Source of the DNA: Mycobacterium noviomagense | Lineage (GTDB): Bacteria; Actinomycetota; Actinomycetes; Mycobacteriales; Mycobacteriaceae | Assembly (NCBI RefSeq): GCF_010731635.1 | Contig: NZ_AP022583.1 | Span: forward strand, 3,348,001 to 3,412,000 | Direction: 5' to 3' | Length of the DNA stretch: 64,000 nt | In this document: one piece after another, positions 27,359 through 36,856 of the stretch | How positions within the stretch are numbered: the first letter of the stretch is position 1 | Layout: every line of letters starts with the position of its first letter | Notes under the pieces: generated by a model | What the model was told of the DNA's origin: nothing | Seen by the model: only the letters and a program-made list of their open reading frames with translations | The model's database searches: none | Translations under genes and position numbers: made by a program

Positions 27359-28174
27359 ATGGCGAACTACACCGCTGCCGACGTCAAGCGCCTTCGCGAG
27401 CTGACCGGCGCCGGCATGCTCGACTGCAAGAATGCGCTGGCCGAATCCGACGGCGACTTCGACAAGGCCGTCGAGGCGCTGCGGATCAAGGGCGCCAAGG
27501 ACGTCGGCAAACGCGCCGAGCGGGCGACGGCCGAAGGGCTGGTAGCCGCCAAGGACGGCGCTCTGATCGAGCTGAACTCCGAGACCGACTTCGTTGCCAA
27601 GAACGCCGAGTTCCAGAAGCTGGCCGACCAGGTCGTCGCCGCCGCCGCGGCCTCCGAGGCAACCGACGTCGACACGCTCAAAGCAGCCAAAGTCGGCGAC
27701 AAGACCGTCGAGCAGGCAATCGCCGAGCTGTCGGCCAAGATCGGCGAGAAGCTCGAGCTTCGCCGAGTCGCATTCTTCGACGGCACCGTCGAAACCTACC
27801 TACACAAGCGGTCGGCCGACCTGCCCCCAGCGGTCGGCGTGCTGGTCGAATACACCGGCTCGAACAAAGAGGCCGCGCATGCAGTCGCGCTGCAGATCGC
27901 CGCGCTCAAGGCCCGCTACCTGAGCCGCGACGACGTGCCCGACGACGTCGTGGCCAACGAGCGCCGCATCGCCGAGGAAACCGCCAAGGCCGAAGGCAAG
28001 CCCGAACAAGCGCTGCCCAAGATCGTCGAGGGTCGCCTGGGCGGCTTCTTCAAGGATGTGGTGCTGCTCGACCAGCCGTCCGTGTCGGACAGCAAGAAGA
28101 CCGTGAAGGCGCTGCTCGACGAGGCCGGCGTCACCGTGACGCGGTTCGTCCGGTTCGAGGTCGGCCAGCCCTGA
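27359..28174 (+). CDS. tsf: Elongation factor Ts
   Basis: The product has 271 residues, equal to M. tuberculosis Tsf. The N-terminal UBA-like domain ([21 protein letters not shown]) and the core TDFVAKN segment that contacts EF-Tu are present. It recycles EF-Tu by GDP release. It overlaps nothing and is co-transcribed with rpsB (1-bp gap). Confidence 0.96.
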   Translation: MANYTAADVKRLRELTGAGMLDCKNALAESDGDFDKAVEALRIKGAKDVGKRAERATAEGLVAAKDGALIELNSETDFVAKNAEFQKLADQVVAAAAASEATDVDTLKAAKVGDKTVEQAIAELSAKIGEKLELRRVAFFDGTVETYLHKRSADLPPAVGVLVEYTGSNKEAAHAVALQIAALKARYLSRDDVPDDVVANERRIAEETAKAEGKPEQALPKIVEGRLGGFFKDVVLLDQPSVSDSKKTVKALLDEAGVTVTRFVRFEVGQP

Positions 28175-28200
28175 CAGCAGCGCGTTGATAGCGTCGCGTC

Positions 28201-29631
28201 ATGCGACGAGTGCACGCGTTCGGCGACGACGCCCTAGGTGACCTCGACGCGGTCGCCATTGCTGAAGCGATCAAAACCGGGCAGCTGGCGCGCGCAGACG
28301 TCATCGAGGCGGCCATTGCCCGCACCGAAGCCGTCAACCCGGCCCTCAACGGGTTGGCCTACCAGGCGTTCGACCGGGCGCGCGCTCACCTGCCACCCGA
28401 GGATGCCTTCTTCAGCGGCGTGCCGACGTTCGTCAAGGACAACGTCGACGTCGCCGGATTACCGACCATGCGGGGCACCGACGCGTGGGTGCCGCGTCGG
28501 GCCGCCGTCGACGGCGAGTTCACCCGGGTCTACCTCGGTACCGGGCTGGTCTCCCTGGGCAAAACGCAGCTGTCGGAATACGGCTTCAGCCCATCGGCCG
28601 AGCATCCTCGACTGGGACCGGTCCGCAACCCGTGGAAAACCGAATACACCGCGGGCGCTTCGTCGTCGGGTTCGGCTGCCTTCGTCGCGGCCGGTGCGGT
28701 TCCGATCGCCCACGCCAACGACGGCGGCGGCTCGATCCGAATTCCCGCTGCCTGCAACGGATTAGTAGGCTTGAAGCCCTCGCGCGGTCGGCTGCCGGTG
28801 GATAAGGAACTGCGCCGGATGCCGATTCGCCTCGTCGCAAACGGTGTGGTAACCCGCTCGGTGCGTGACACTGCCGCCTTCTACCGGGAGGCCGAGCGCA
28901 TCTGGCGATACCCCAAGCTTCCTCCCATCGGCGACGTCACACGCCCCGGTAGGCAGCGGCTGAAAATCGCGGTGATCACCCGCTCGGTCGACCGTGAATC
29001 CACCCCCGAAATCCGCGAGCTGACACTGAAATCCGCCGCGTTGCTCGGGGAACTCGGGCACCGCGTCGAACATGTCGAAAACCCGCCGGTGCCTTCGAGT
29101 TTCGGCGACGACTTCGTGCTGTATTGGGCGCTGCTGGCGGTCGGACAGATGTTCATCAGCCAACGCAGGTTCGGCGACACATTCGATCCCACGCGGTTGG
29201 ACAACCTGACGCTGGGCCTGAACCGCCATGCGCGGCGCAACCTGCACCGGCTGCCCCTGGCGATCGCGCGGCTGCGCGCCATCCGCCGGCGCACGGCACA
29301 GTTCTTCGGCACGTATGACGCGGTCCTGACTCCCACGCTGGCCGAGGAGACGCCGCGCATCGGTCACCTCGATCCGACAGCCGATTACGAGCAGGTGATG
29401 GACCGGATGCGCGACTGGGTCGCGTTCACGCCGCTGCAGAACGTCACCGGCGAGCCCGCGATTTCGTTGCCGCTGGCCGAATCCGCAAGCGGTATGCCGG
29501 TCGGCATGATGCTCTCCGCCGACATCGGGCACGAAGCGCGGCTGCTGGAACTGGCCTACCAACTCGAAGAGGCGCAGCCGTGGGCCCGCATCCAAGCCGG
29601 CGCCGGCGACCATCGCGGAAAACGCTCATAG
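28201..29631 (+). CDS. amiC: Amidase (amidase-signature family)
   Basis: The product has 476 residues, close to M. tuberculosis AmiC (Rv2888c). The amidase-signature Ser-cisSer-Lys triad is visible: Lys in TFVKDN, and the serines in GASSSGSAAFVAAGAVPIA and DGGGSIRIPAACNG. Members hydrolyse aliphatic or aromatic amides; the natural substrate is not known. It is the last gene of the conserved rpsB-tsf-amiC block. The accessory region starts right after it. Confidence 0.9.
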   Translation: MRRVHAFGDDALGDLDAVAIAEAIKTGQLARADVIEAAIARTEAVNPALNGLAYQAFDRARAHLPPEDAFFSGVPTFVKDNVDVAGLPTMRGTDAWVPRRAAVDGEFTRVYLGTGLVSLGKTQLSEYGFSPSAEHPRLGPVRNPWKTEYTAGASSSGSAAFVAAGAVPIAHANDGGGSIRIPAACNGLVGLKPSRGRLPVDKELRRMPIRLVANGVVTRSVRDTAAFYREAERIWRYPKLPPIGDVTRPGRQRLKIAVITRSVDRESTPEIRELTLKSAALLGELGHRVEHVENPPVPSSFGDDFVLYWALLAVGQMFISQRRFGDTFDPTRLDNLTLGLNRHARRNLHRLPLAIARLRAIRRRTAQFFGTYDAVLTPTLAEETPRIGHLDPTADYEQVMDRMRDWVAFTPLQNVTGEPAISLPLAESASGMPVGMMLSADIGHEARLLELAYQLEEAQPWARIQAGAGDHRGKRS

Positions 29632-29735
29632 CCGAACGGCGTTACGCGAAGCTGTTTAGCAGCAGCAGGATCGGGAATCACGATCGGGCGGCCGGCACCT
29701 TGGGGGGCCCGCGACATCCGATGGAGGTGCCTGCG

Positions 29736-29957
29736 ATGACAGATGAAGAAGAAATCGAGCTGGAGCGAGTCCTGTCCGCGATCAGCTATCCGTGCGACAA
29801 AGCCGAGTTGCTGCGCCGGGCCCGGGCCGACAGCACCGACGACGAGGTGTTGTCCCGCCTGGAACTGCTGCCGGATCGCGTCTACGAGGGCGCCGACGAG
29901 GCGCTGATGTTCGCCGACGATTCCGAGCGGTACCAGTCGGGGGACCCGCTCACCTGA
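29736..29957 (+). CDS. Small DUF2795 protein
   Basis: The product has 73 residues and is strongly acidic. The sequence VLSAISYPCDKAELLRRA...VLSRLELLPDRVYEGADEAL matches the DUF2795 helical domain, found in small actinobacterial and archaeal proteins of unknown role. The ATG at 29736 has GGAGGT upstream. The longer frame that begins at 29580 overlaps amiC and is not used. It converges on the HAD phosphatase. Confidence 0.75.
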   Translation: MTDEEEIELERVLSAISYPCDKAELLRRARADSTDDEVLSRLELLPDRVYEGADEALMFADDSERYQSGDPLT

Positions 29958-29970
29958 ACCGGTCGGGCGA

Positions 29971-30654
29971 TCACGCCCGCAGCAATCGACCCACGTCGGC
30001 GAGATGGGCGTGCAGGTCTGCTGGATCGGCGTAGATCCCCGCCGCGCCGGCCCGTTCCAACGCCTCGCGTGCCACCCCGCCGCACAACACGCCCACAGTC
30101 GGCACACCCGCGCGTCGGCCCGCCTCCACGTCCCACACCGCATCGCCGACGAAGACCGCCCGCCCCGGCTCGAGCCCCACGCGGTCCAGTGCGGTGCTGA
30201 CGATGTCCGGATCGGGCTTGCCGCGGTCGACGTCGACGCTGGAGGTTATTTCGCTAACCAGGTCGTCGACGTCGAGCACCCGGCGTAGCAACGCCAACGT
30301 CTCTTCCGATGCTGACGACGCCAACACCGTGCGCCATCCCCGCTCGGCGATGGCCTCAAGCAAATCGCGCGTGCCCGGCAGGGGGCGCAGAACCGGCTCC
30401 AACTCGCCGAAATAGCGGCTGTGCGCATCTTTTGCTTCGTCGCCGCACGCATCGGCCAGCTCATCACCGAGCAGGATGCGGACGAGTTCGGAGCCGGCGC
30501 GGCCGACAAGCCCGTGAATGCGCCAACACGGGACGTCCTGGCCGACGTCCAGAAACGCTCGATGCCAGGTCACCGCATGGTGGAAGTTCGAATCGACCAA
30601 CGTGCCATCGAGGTCCAACAAAATAGCCGGTGCGTCGGCGGCAGATTCGGCCAC
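29971..30654 (-). CDS. HAD-family phosphatase (phosphoglycolate-phosphatase-like)
   Basis: The product has 227 residues and starts at a GTG behind GAGAGGA. HAD motif I is LLDLDGTLVDS (D14, D16), motif II is VLASSASEE, and motif IV is VFVGDAVWDVEA. The alpha-helical C1 cap places it with phosphoglycolate phosphatase/beta-phosphoglucomutase-type enzymes. The substrate is not known. It is unlike the fused GmhB-type phosphatase at 48587, which has a zinc loop and no cap. Confidence 0.82.
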   Translation of the reverse strand: MAESAADAPAILLDLDGTLVDSNFHHAVTWHRAFLDVGQDVPCWRIHGLVGRAGSELVRILLGDELADACGDEAKDAHSRYFGELEPVLRPLPGTRDLLEAIAERGWRTVLASSASEETLALLRRVLDVDDLVSEITSSVDVDRGKPDPDIVSTALDRVGLEPGRAVFVGDAVWDVEAGRRAGVPTVGVLCGGVAREALERAGAAGIYADPADLHAHLADVGRLLRA

Positions 30655-30782
30655 GACAACTCGTCCTCTCTATGCGTCGGCTCATTAGGTACCCGGCCCA
30701 GTCACCCGGAAACGTGCCGGGATTGCGGGGCGCGGACTTCGGGTAACCGCCATGAGGACCGGACGCCGATGAGGGAGTGCCA

Positions 30783-31319
30783 GTGGCCGAATTGCGGGAA
30801 GTAACCGCCAGCGCGGCAGAACGTGCTCGGCAGGAAGCCGAGGAATACCGCGGGGACAACGAACGTCCGCTGAGCGGATATCTGGTCGTCATGGCCATCT
30901 ATGGCGCCCTGGTGGCGGCGACGGGGGTCATCGCCGCAGCCACCGGACGCACGCTGCCTGAACGGTGGCATCTGCAGGACCTGATCACCGTCACGTTAGG
31001 CACCCACAAGCTTTCCCGGACTCTGGCCAAAGATGCGGTGACCAGCCCGCTGCGGGCGCCGTTCACCCACTACGCGGGCACCGGTGGCCCCTCCGAGGTG
31101 CAGGAAGAGACCCGGCACGACAGCCAGTTGCGGCACAGCCTGGGAGAACTCCTGACCTGCCCGTTCTGCCTCGACATGTGGGTGGCGACCGGGTTCGTCA
31201 TCGGCTTGATCTTCGCGCCGCGGCTGACCCGCTTGGTCGCCGGCAGCTTCGCCGCACTGGCCGGCGCCGACTTCCTCCAACTCGCGTACGCGAAGGCGCA
31301 GCAAGCCGCACAGAGCTGA
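30783..31319 (+). CDS. DUF1360 membrane protein
   Basis: The product has 178 residues. After a charged N-terminus there are hydrophobic segments at about 32-55 (YLVVMAIYGALVAATGVIAAA) and about 130-165. The DUF1360 signature THKLSR and the cysteine motif LLTCPFCLDMWVA are present. The family is common in actinobacteria and some spore formers, with unknown function. GTG at 30783 is preferred over GTG at 30777 because GAGGGA then has usable spacing. The ChaB-like gene follows 29 bp later. Confidence 0.75.
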   Translation: MAELREVTASAAERARQEAEEYRGDNERPLSGYLVVMAIYGALVAATGVIAAATGRTLPERWHLQDLITVTLGTHKLSRTLAKDAVTSPLRAPFTHYAGTGGPSEVQEETRHDSQLRHSLGELLTCPFCLDMWVATGFVIGLIFAPRLTRLVAGSFAALAGADFLQLAYAKAQQAAQS

Positions 31320-31348
31320 AGCAACGACACACCGATCGGGAGGTTCTC

Positions 31349-31762
31349 ATGCCCAAGACAACCAAGGGAGGCAAGCCGAAAAAGAGCGAGTTGCCCAGCA
31401 CGCTGAAGCGGTCCAACGCCAAGGCGCAACGAACGTTCGCCAAAGCCCACGACGCGGCGGCCGAGCAGTACGGCAGCGAGCAGCGCGCCCACCGGGTCGG
31501 CTACGCGGCGCTCAAGCACAGTTTCGAAAAAGTGGGCGATCACTGGGAGCCCAAGAAAAAAAGGGGACCGTCGGACAAAGCCGCCGAAGGCGGCGGCCCG
31601 AACAATAAGGCCCCGTCGGCGGAGGGCGTCAACGCCAACGCCAGCAAGAAGCACCTGCTTGACGTGGCCCGCCGGCTCGACGTGCGCGGGCGCTCCACGA
31701 TGAGCAAGCCTGAACTCGTCGACGCGATCAAGAAGGCCAACCGCCGCGCGCGGGCACGCTGA
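31349..31762 (+). CDS. ChaB-domain plus Rho N-terminal-domain protein
   Basis: The product has 137 residues and is basic. Residues about 12-70 form a ChaB domain (ELPSTLKRSNAKAQRTFAKA ... AALKHSFEK). A Gly/Asn/Pro linker with a KKKRGPSDK basic patch follows, then a SAP-like Rho N-terminal domain (about 98-135; LLDVARRLDVRGRSTMSKPELVDAIKKA). The combination suggests a nucleic-acid-binding stress protein. The ATG at 31349 has GGGAGG upstream. It probably shares a transcript with the DUF1360 gene. Confidence 0.78.
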   Translation: MPKTTKGGKPKKSELPSTLKRSNAKAQRTFAKAHDAAAEQYGSEQRAHRVGYAALKHSFEKVGDHWEPKKKRGPSDKAAEGGGPNNKAPSAEGVNANASKKHLLDVARRLDVRGRSTMSKPELVDAIKKANRRARAR

Positions 31763-31771
31763 GCGCGACGC

Positions 31772-32473
31772 CTACTCGAGAGTGAGCAGAGCACGGTCGA
31801 CCTGGCTGACCGAGTTGCTCGACATTTTGCCGGCGACAGCGGCTAAAAATAACCGCGCCAGATCACGCACCTTGATGTTGGTTTCCTGGGAACGCCAGAC
31901 CAGGACGTCGAACGCGCGCTCGGCGGAGATGCCGTAGGCGGCCATCAGCACACCTTTAGCCTGCTCGATCTGTGCGCGAGAAGCGGTGACTTCGGAGATG
32001 GCGGAGTCGATGTTCGACTGCAGTGACTCGGTGACGTCCACGTAGAACCCTGTCGTGCCGATAACCGCGCCGGCGTCGTCGCACAATACGTCACCCACGA
32101 CCACCACCCAGTGGGTGCGTCCGGCGGCGTCGATGATGCGGTGACGACTGCTGAACGGCTCTCCCGTCAGAACCCGGTCCAACACCGCAGCGACTCGTGC
32201 GCGGTCGGCCGGATGCTTATGCTGCAGCAGCAGTTCAGTGGTGGGCACGACGGTTCCGGGCTCATAGCCGTGCATGCGTGCCACCGCATCCGACCACTCC
32301 CAGCGCTGGCCGTCGAGATAGAACCGAAAACGCCCGACCCGCTGTGGTTCACCCGGGGCGACGACGAGTTGGACGGCGCCGAATTGCTCCGATTCGAGGG
32401 CATCCAGTGCGGGCGGGATCTCCGCCGCTGCGTCAGCAGTTCGGTCGGATTGAGGGTCGAATTTCACGCCCAT
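31772..32473 (-). CDS. PAS-ANTAR regulator
   Basis: The product has 233 residues. A PAS domain of the PAS_3 type (about 48-150; WEWSDAVARMHGYEPGTV, FSSRHRIIDAAGRTHWVVVV) is followed by an ANTAR domain (about 160-222; ASRAQIEQAKGVLMAAYGISAERAFDVL). PAS senses a signal and ANTAR binds RNA hairpins to block termination. The PAS part is clearly related to the PAS-only protein at 39609-40142. It converges with the ChaB/Rho-N gene. Confidence 0.85.
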   Translation of the reverse strand: MGVKFDPQSDRTADAAAEIPPALDALESEQFGAVQLVVAPGEPQRVGRFRFYLDGQRWEWSDAVARMHGYEPGTVVPTTELLLQHKHPADRARVAAVLDRVLTGEPFSSRHRIIDAAGRTHWVVVVGDVLCDDAGAVIGTTGFYVDVTESLQSNIDSAISEVTASRAQIEQAKGVLMAAYGISAERAFDVLVWRSQETNIKVRDLARLFLAAVAGKMSSNSVSQVDRALLTLE

Positions 32474-32970
32474 GTCCTACCCAGCCTTCCGGGCAATACC
32501 TCAACCGACGGGTCTGTCCGCAGTCGTCGGCCAGGCGCAGGACCATCCGTCTGTGCCGGGCTACCCGCATTTCAGCACGCAGAAACCCGCTGCGCTGGAC
32601 GTCCGTGTTTCGCTCGAGGCGTGCCTCCAGCGTGGTGGTCGAGCGGAACCTACGGCTCACGACCGGCTCACGACGGCTGATTCGAGCTGTCCCATCCTGG
32701 GCCGAGGCCAGGCGGACGAAGCCGGCGGCTTGGCCCGGCATGTCGTTGACCGTGGACCGTGTGCGCAGCGTTGTAGGTTTGCCTGGGGCAAACCGGCTGA
32801 TGAGCGACGGCTGCACCGTCACCACGCGACGTATTCGCCTCGGGATAGACGGGTAATCTCGTGAACCGCCGGATCCGACCACACCACCGTCAGCTAGCAG
32901 CACCCGCCCGTCGGAACGCCCGCGAAAATTTTTCGTTTCGAGAAGCGTTTGGGTGGGCACATCCTGCGTC
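32474..32970 (+). other. Non-coding or unassigned 497-bp stretch
   Basis: This lies between the divergent PAS-ANTAR and cutinase genes. Open frames exist on both strands but have no recognisable domain, atypical Arg-rich composition and no good ribosome sites. I treat them as chance frames in GC-rich DNA. The stretch must hold promoters for both flanking genes; none could be assigned with confidence. Confidence 0.4.
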
Positions 32971-33714
32971 ATGAATGCATGTCCCCTCATCCGTTTCCTT
33001 GGTCCCGCGCTAGCAGTCACAGCCGGCGGCCTTGGCGCCTACGCCCTTTCAGCCTTGGCCGCTCCATCCGCATCCGCCCAGCCCTGCCCCGACACGGAGG
33101 TGGTGTTCGCCCGCGGCACAGGCGAACCCCCCGGTGTTGGACCCACCGGGCAGGCATTCGTCGACGCCCTACGCTCCCGCGCCGGCGGAAGGTCGATGGA
33201 TGTCTATCCGGTCAACTACCCCGCCAGCGACGACTGGGCCACGTCCGGACTCGACGGTATTCGCGACGCGGGCGCTCATGTCGTTTCCACCGCGGGAAGC
33301 TGCCCGCAGACGAAGATGGTGTTGAGCGGTTATTCCCAAGGCGCGGCGGTGATGGGCTTCGTCACCTCCGCTGCAGTGCCGGAAGGCGTCGATCCGGCGA
33401 CCGTACCGAAACCGCTGTCACCCGACGTCGCTAATCACGTCGCCGCCGTCGTGCTCTTCGGAATGCCGAATGTGCGGGCCATGAACTTCCTGGGGCAGCC
33501 GCCGGTCGTGATCGGCCCGGCATACCAGGCCAAGACCATCAAGGTGTGCGCTCCCGAGGACCCGGTTTGCTCCGACGGGCTGAACTTCGCCGCCCACGAT
33601 ATGTACGCCGACGATGCGAGCATCGTCGACAAGGGTGCCGACTTCGCCGCGAGCCGCCTTGGCGGAGGTTCACCGGCACCCGTCCCGCCGCCGACAGGGG
33701 GCTTTGGCGACTGA
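32971..33714 (+). CDS. Secreted cutinase-family esterase
   Basis: The product has 247 residues. A signal peptide (1 to about 37, ending SASAQ) precedes an alpha/beta hydrolase of the cutinase family. The catalytic triad is S122 in GYSQGA, D197 in CAPEDPVC and H209 in AAHDMYA; paired cysteines C193/C200 are typical. Mycobacterial members (CULPs) act on esters, phospholipids or trehalose lipids in the envelope. A GTG at 32953 is in frame, but MNACPLIRF at 32971 gives a clean signal peptide. A Pro/Gly-rich tail ends the protein. Confidence 0.88.
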   Translation: MNACPLIRFLGPALAVTAGGLGAYALSALAAPSASAQPCPDTEVVFARGTGEPPGVGPTGQAFVDALRSRAGGRSMDVYPVNYPASDDWATSGLDGIRDAGAHVVSTAGSCPQTKMVLSGYSQGAAVMGFVTSAAVPEGVDPATVPKPLSPDVANHVAAVVLFGMPNVRAMNFLGQPPVVIGPAYQAKTIKVCAPEDPVCSDGLNFAAHDMYADDASIVDKGADFAASRLGGGSPAPVPPPTGGFGD

Positions 33715-33877
33715 CACCCCGCTGAGCTGAGCCGCCGGTCCGACGCCGCTAGCGGGTTCGCTTGGCGCACAGTGCCGGTCGTCCGATCCTCGTGTGCACG
33801 CCACGTGCACATCCCGATTCGGTAACAATCCGCGTACCCGGGTTTAGTTTGCGATCGCGCTGACCTGACTCACAAAT

Positions 33878-34564
33878 ATGGAAAGCGCGGTTGGATACGA
33901 GCTCGCGGCGCTGCGCTGTCAGTTCGCAGAAATGTGCGCGATGGCCGCCGAGGCAATGAACCATGCCACCCATGCACTGCTACTGGCCGACATCGACGTA
34001 GCCGAAGCCGTCATTGCCGAGCGCGACGATATCGCCGCGATGAGCGCGAGCGCCGAAGAGACCACGTTTCGTTTGCTGGCGTGGCAACGGCCCCTAGCCG
34101 GCGAGCTGCGCATGATGGCTAACGCCATCCGGATCGCCGCTGATGCGGAACGGATGGGGGAGCTAGCGCTGCAGGTAGCTGAGATCGCCCGCCGCCACTA
34201 TCCGCGTCCCGCGGTGCCCGCGGAGGTCAGCGGGCGGGTGGCCGAGCTAAGCGCAATGGCGGTGCAGCTGGCCTGCGCCGCCCAGGAAGTGTTGTTGTCG
34301 CGGGAGCCACGACTCGCGGCAGATCTTCGCCGCGACGACGGCGCGGTGCACCGCCTATACCGCCAGCTGCTTGCTCTACTGATCGACCCGAACTGGCGAT
34401 ACGGCGTCGCCCGCGGCGTCGACGTGGCCCTGGTGAGTCTGCTCTACGAGCGTTTCGCCGACTACGCCGTGCACCTCGCTGAGCGTTACACCTTCCAAAC
34501 CAACGGCTACCGTCTTCCAGTCCGTTCTCGCAAGGTCGCTCCGTTGACGAACCGTCACAGATAG
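33878..34564 (+). CDS. PhoU-like phosphate-signalling regulator
   Basis: The product has 228 residues, all helical. Two PhoU repeats are visible: AIRIAADAERMGELALQVAEI and a diverged LLYERFADYAVHLAERYTF. PhoU proteins form metal-bound bundles that connect the Pst phosphate transporter to the SenX3/PhoR-type sensor, and mycobacterial PhoY proteins affect persistence. No pst genes lie nearby, and the second repeat is weaker than in PhoY1/PhoY2, so this is a diverged paralogue. Confidence 0.78.
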   Translation: MESAVGYELAALRCQFAEMCAMAAEAMNHATHALLLADIDVAEAVIAERDDIAAMSASAEETTFRLLAWQRPLAGELRMMANAIRIAADAERMGELALQVAEIARRHYPRPAVPAEVSGRVAELSAMAVQLACAAQEVLLSREPRLAADLRRDDGAVHRLYRQLLALLIDPNWRYGVARGVDVALVSLLYERFADYAVHLAERYTFQTNGYRLPVRSRKVAPLTNRHR

Positions 34565-34584
34565 CCGACCATCCTCGGCACTGG

Positions 34585-35793
34585 TTAGCGATTGCGTGCG
34601 CTGATAGGCGGCGCCACACGGTCAGCGTTGGAGATCACTTGAATTTCGGTGTCTTGATACGGCTGGCCGTCGGGTCGAAGCAGATCGTGAAACCAGACTG
34701 GCGGATCGTCGGCGTACGGCTGCTCCCACGAGTCCCACGGGAAGTAGGTCTGGGTCTTGCCGGCGACCAACCCCCAATTGATGGCGGCAATGTTGTATCG
34801 CTGGGCAATTGGCAGGATCGCCTCCACGCTGCTGCCCAGAGTGCGGGCCATGTACTCGGTACAGAGGATCGGCCGGCCCAGTGGCGACAGCTCAGCGATG
34901 CGGGCCTCGAACACCGCGGGCTCGCCGTAACAGTGAAAGCTGACCACGTCGGCGTTGTCGAGTTGAATGCCGGCGATGGTGCTGCGCCGCGCCGGATCAG
35001 CCCAGTCGCCGTGCCACACGCCGCTCGTTAACGGCTGACACGGATCAACCGATCGCGCCCACCGGAACACCTGCGGCAGCAGGTCTGCGACACAGTCCAG
35101 TTTGTCTGGGCGTTCGACATCTGCATACCTGCGTGCGCGATTGTCGGGCTCATTCCACAGGTCCCAGCCCAAAACACGGTCGTCGTCGCGGAATTGGGTC
35201 AACACCCCGGTGACGTAGTCGTGGAGGACGCGGATGTAGCCACGGTCGTCGACGTGTTCGGCGCCGGGGCTTTGCACCCAACGAGAGTTGTGGACCCCGG
35301 GCCTGGGTTCGGGCTGCTGACCGGGCCGGGGAAACGGATCCCAGCAAGAGTCGAACAAGACGAACAGGGGTTTGATGCCGTGACGCGCCGCGATGGCGAC
35401 GAACTGCTGGAGACGCAATTGAAAGCCACGACGATCCTGGGCCCAGAGCTGGTCGTGCAGAAAAACCCGCACCGTGTTGAGCCCGCACAATCGGGCCCAA
35501 CCCAGTTCTGTGTCGATGCGGCGGGGATCGTAGCTGCCGGCCTGAAACATCTCGAGCTGATTGACCGCGTTGGAGGTGATGTAGTTCGCGCCGACGAGCC
35601 GACCTTGCCCTCGATACCAGCGGTGAGCACGGTCGGGCGACCAGCGGCTTGTCTTGTCCGTCGTCGTGCGGGGCGGCGTAGCGGCAGCACGTGGAGTGCG
35701 GGCCAATGCCGCGCCGGCTGCCAGCATAATGGGCAGCTTCAGCATTGTTCGTCGGCTACGCGAAGTCGCTATGACTGCCCCCCCGGGTCGCAC
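34585..35793 (-). CDS. Secreted glycoside hydrolase of the GH5-like (clan A) fold
   Basis: The product has 402 residues. The N-terminus SRSRRTMLKLPIMLAAGAALA looks like a twin-arginine signal. The TIM-barrel domain has the clan A acid/base in WDLWNEPDN (E215) and the nucleophile in ILCTEYMA (E313), plus VFLHDQLW and FHCYGEP. Clan A enzymes cleave beta-linked glucans, mannans or xylans; the substrate is not evident. The GTG at 35793 is the only start that keeps the twin arginines. It could act on envelope or host glycans. Confidence 0.8.
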   Translation of the reverse strand: MRPGGAVIATSRSRRTMLKLPIMLAAGAALARTPRAAATPPRTTTDKTSRWSPDRAHRWYRGQGRLVGANYITSNAVNQLEMFQAGSYDPRRIDTELGWARLCGLNTVRVFLHDQLWAQDRRGFQLRLQQFVAIAARHGIKPLFVLFDSCWDPFPRPGQQPEPRPGVHNSRWVQSPGAEHVDDRGYIRVLHDYVTGVLTQFRDDDRVLGWDLWNEPDNRARRYADVERPDKLDCVADLLPQVFRWARSVDPCQPLTSGVWHGDWADPARRSTIAGIQLDNADVVSFHCYGEPAVFEARIAELSPLGRPILCTEYMARTLGSSVEAILPIAQRYNIAAINWGLVAGKTQTYFPWDSWEQPYADDPPVWFHDLLRPDGQPYQDTEIQVISNADRVAPPISARNR

Positions 35794-35934
35794 CGCTTAG
35801 TTGTTATCGAATCACCTTGATATCAAAGGTGATCCAACGGCCAACCAGCGGGGGTATGCGGCGCTGGACACATCGACGTAGCGACGCGTTCCAGCCACGG
35901 GGAACGCTGTGGGTAGCGGCCGCACTCGGGGGGC

Positions 35935-36774
35935 TTACAGGATCGGCCTACCGCCAGTCACCGCCACCCGAGCGCCGGAGATGTAGCTGGCGTCGTCGGA
36001 GGCGAGCAACACATAGATGGGCGCCAGCTCCGCGGGCTGTCCAGCGCGCCCGAGCGGCACGTTCTCGCCGAACGACTTCACCTTCTCAGCCGGCATTGTC
36101 GAGGGGATCAGCGGAGTCCATATCGGTCCTGGCGCCACACTGTTGACTCGGATACCTTTTTCACCCAGCAGCTGCGCCAGGCTGGCAGAGAAATTGGCGA
36201 TCGCCGCCTTGGTCGCCGCGTACGGCGCGAGGGTGGGGTTGGGCGCGTCGGAGTTCACCGAAGAGCTGCCGATGATCGACGAGCCTGGGGGCATGTGCGG
36301 TAACGCTGCCTTCGCGAGGTAGAAGTACGCACCGACGTTGAGCTTGAACGTGTATTCCCATTCATCGTCGCTGATCTCGTCGAGGCTCTGGTGCGTCATC
36401 TGGAAAGCCGCGTTGTTTACCAGCACGTCGATGCCGCCGAATTCCTGGGCCGCTCGGTCGATGACCGCGCGGCAGTGCGCCGGCTCGGATAGGTCGCCGC
36501 GCACCAGCACACACTTGCGGCCGGCCTCCTCGACGTAGCGGGCAACGTCTTGGGCGTCTTCGTCCTCGTTGAGGTACGCAATCAGCACGTCGGCGCCTTC
36601 TCGGGCGAAGGCGATCGCAACGGCGCGGCCAATACCGCTATCGCCCCCGGTGATGACCGCTCTTTTACCCGTGAGCTTTCCGGAACCGCGATAACTCTTT
36701 TCGCCGCAATCGGGGACTGGCTCCATTTGCGACTGCACTCCGGGTACGTTTTGCTGCTGCTCGGCAAAACCCAT
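35935..36774 (-). CDS. Short-chain dehydrogenase (glucose/ribitol dehydrogenase-like)
   Basis: The product has 279 residues. After a Gln-rich N-terminus it has TGGDSGIGRAVA (NAD(P) motif), NNAAF, the catalytic serine at SSSVNSD and Y-x-x-x-K in YAATKAAIANF. The C-terminal VTGGRPIL is typical. Such proteins (YhdF/GsiB-neighbour type) are often general-stress genes. A longer frame opens at 36975, but MGFAEQQQ at 36774 has AGAGGGA upstream. It is third in a minus-strand group with the 56-residue protein and the DUF3140 gene. Confidence 0.85.
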   Translation of the reverse strand: MGFAEQQQNVPGVQSQMEPVPDCGEKSYRGSGKLTGKRAVITGGDSGIGRAVAIAFAREGADVLIAYLNEDEDAQDVARYVEEAGRKCVLVRGDLSEPAHCRAVIDRAAQEFGGIDVLVNNAAFQMTHQSLDEISDDEWEYTFKLNVGAYFYLAKAALPHMPPGSSIIGSSSVNSDAPNPTLAPYAATKAAIANFSASLAQLLGEKGIRVNSVAPGPIWTPLIPSTMPAEKVKSFGENVPLGRAGQPAELAPIYVLLASDDASYISGARVAVTGGRPIL

Positions 36775-36856
36775 GATCGATTCCCTCTCTGAGAGCCTGC
36801 TTGGTAAGCGCGGTAGCCGCTTCGACGGCTGTGGTGGTATTGGTCGGGCGGCGGAA

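Noticed and set aside
32433..33020. A 195-codon minus-strand frame in the gap before the cutinase
   Set aside because: No domain, no ribosome site, overlap with two better genes and Arg-rich composition suggest a chance frame.
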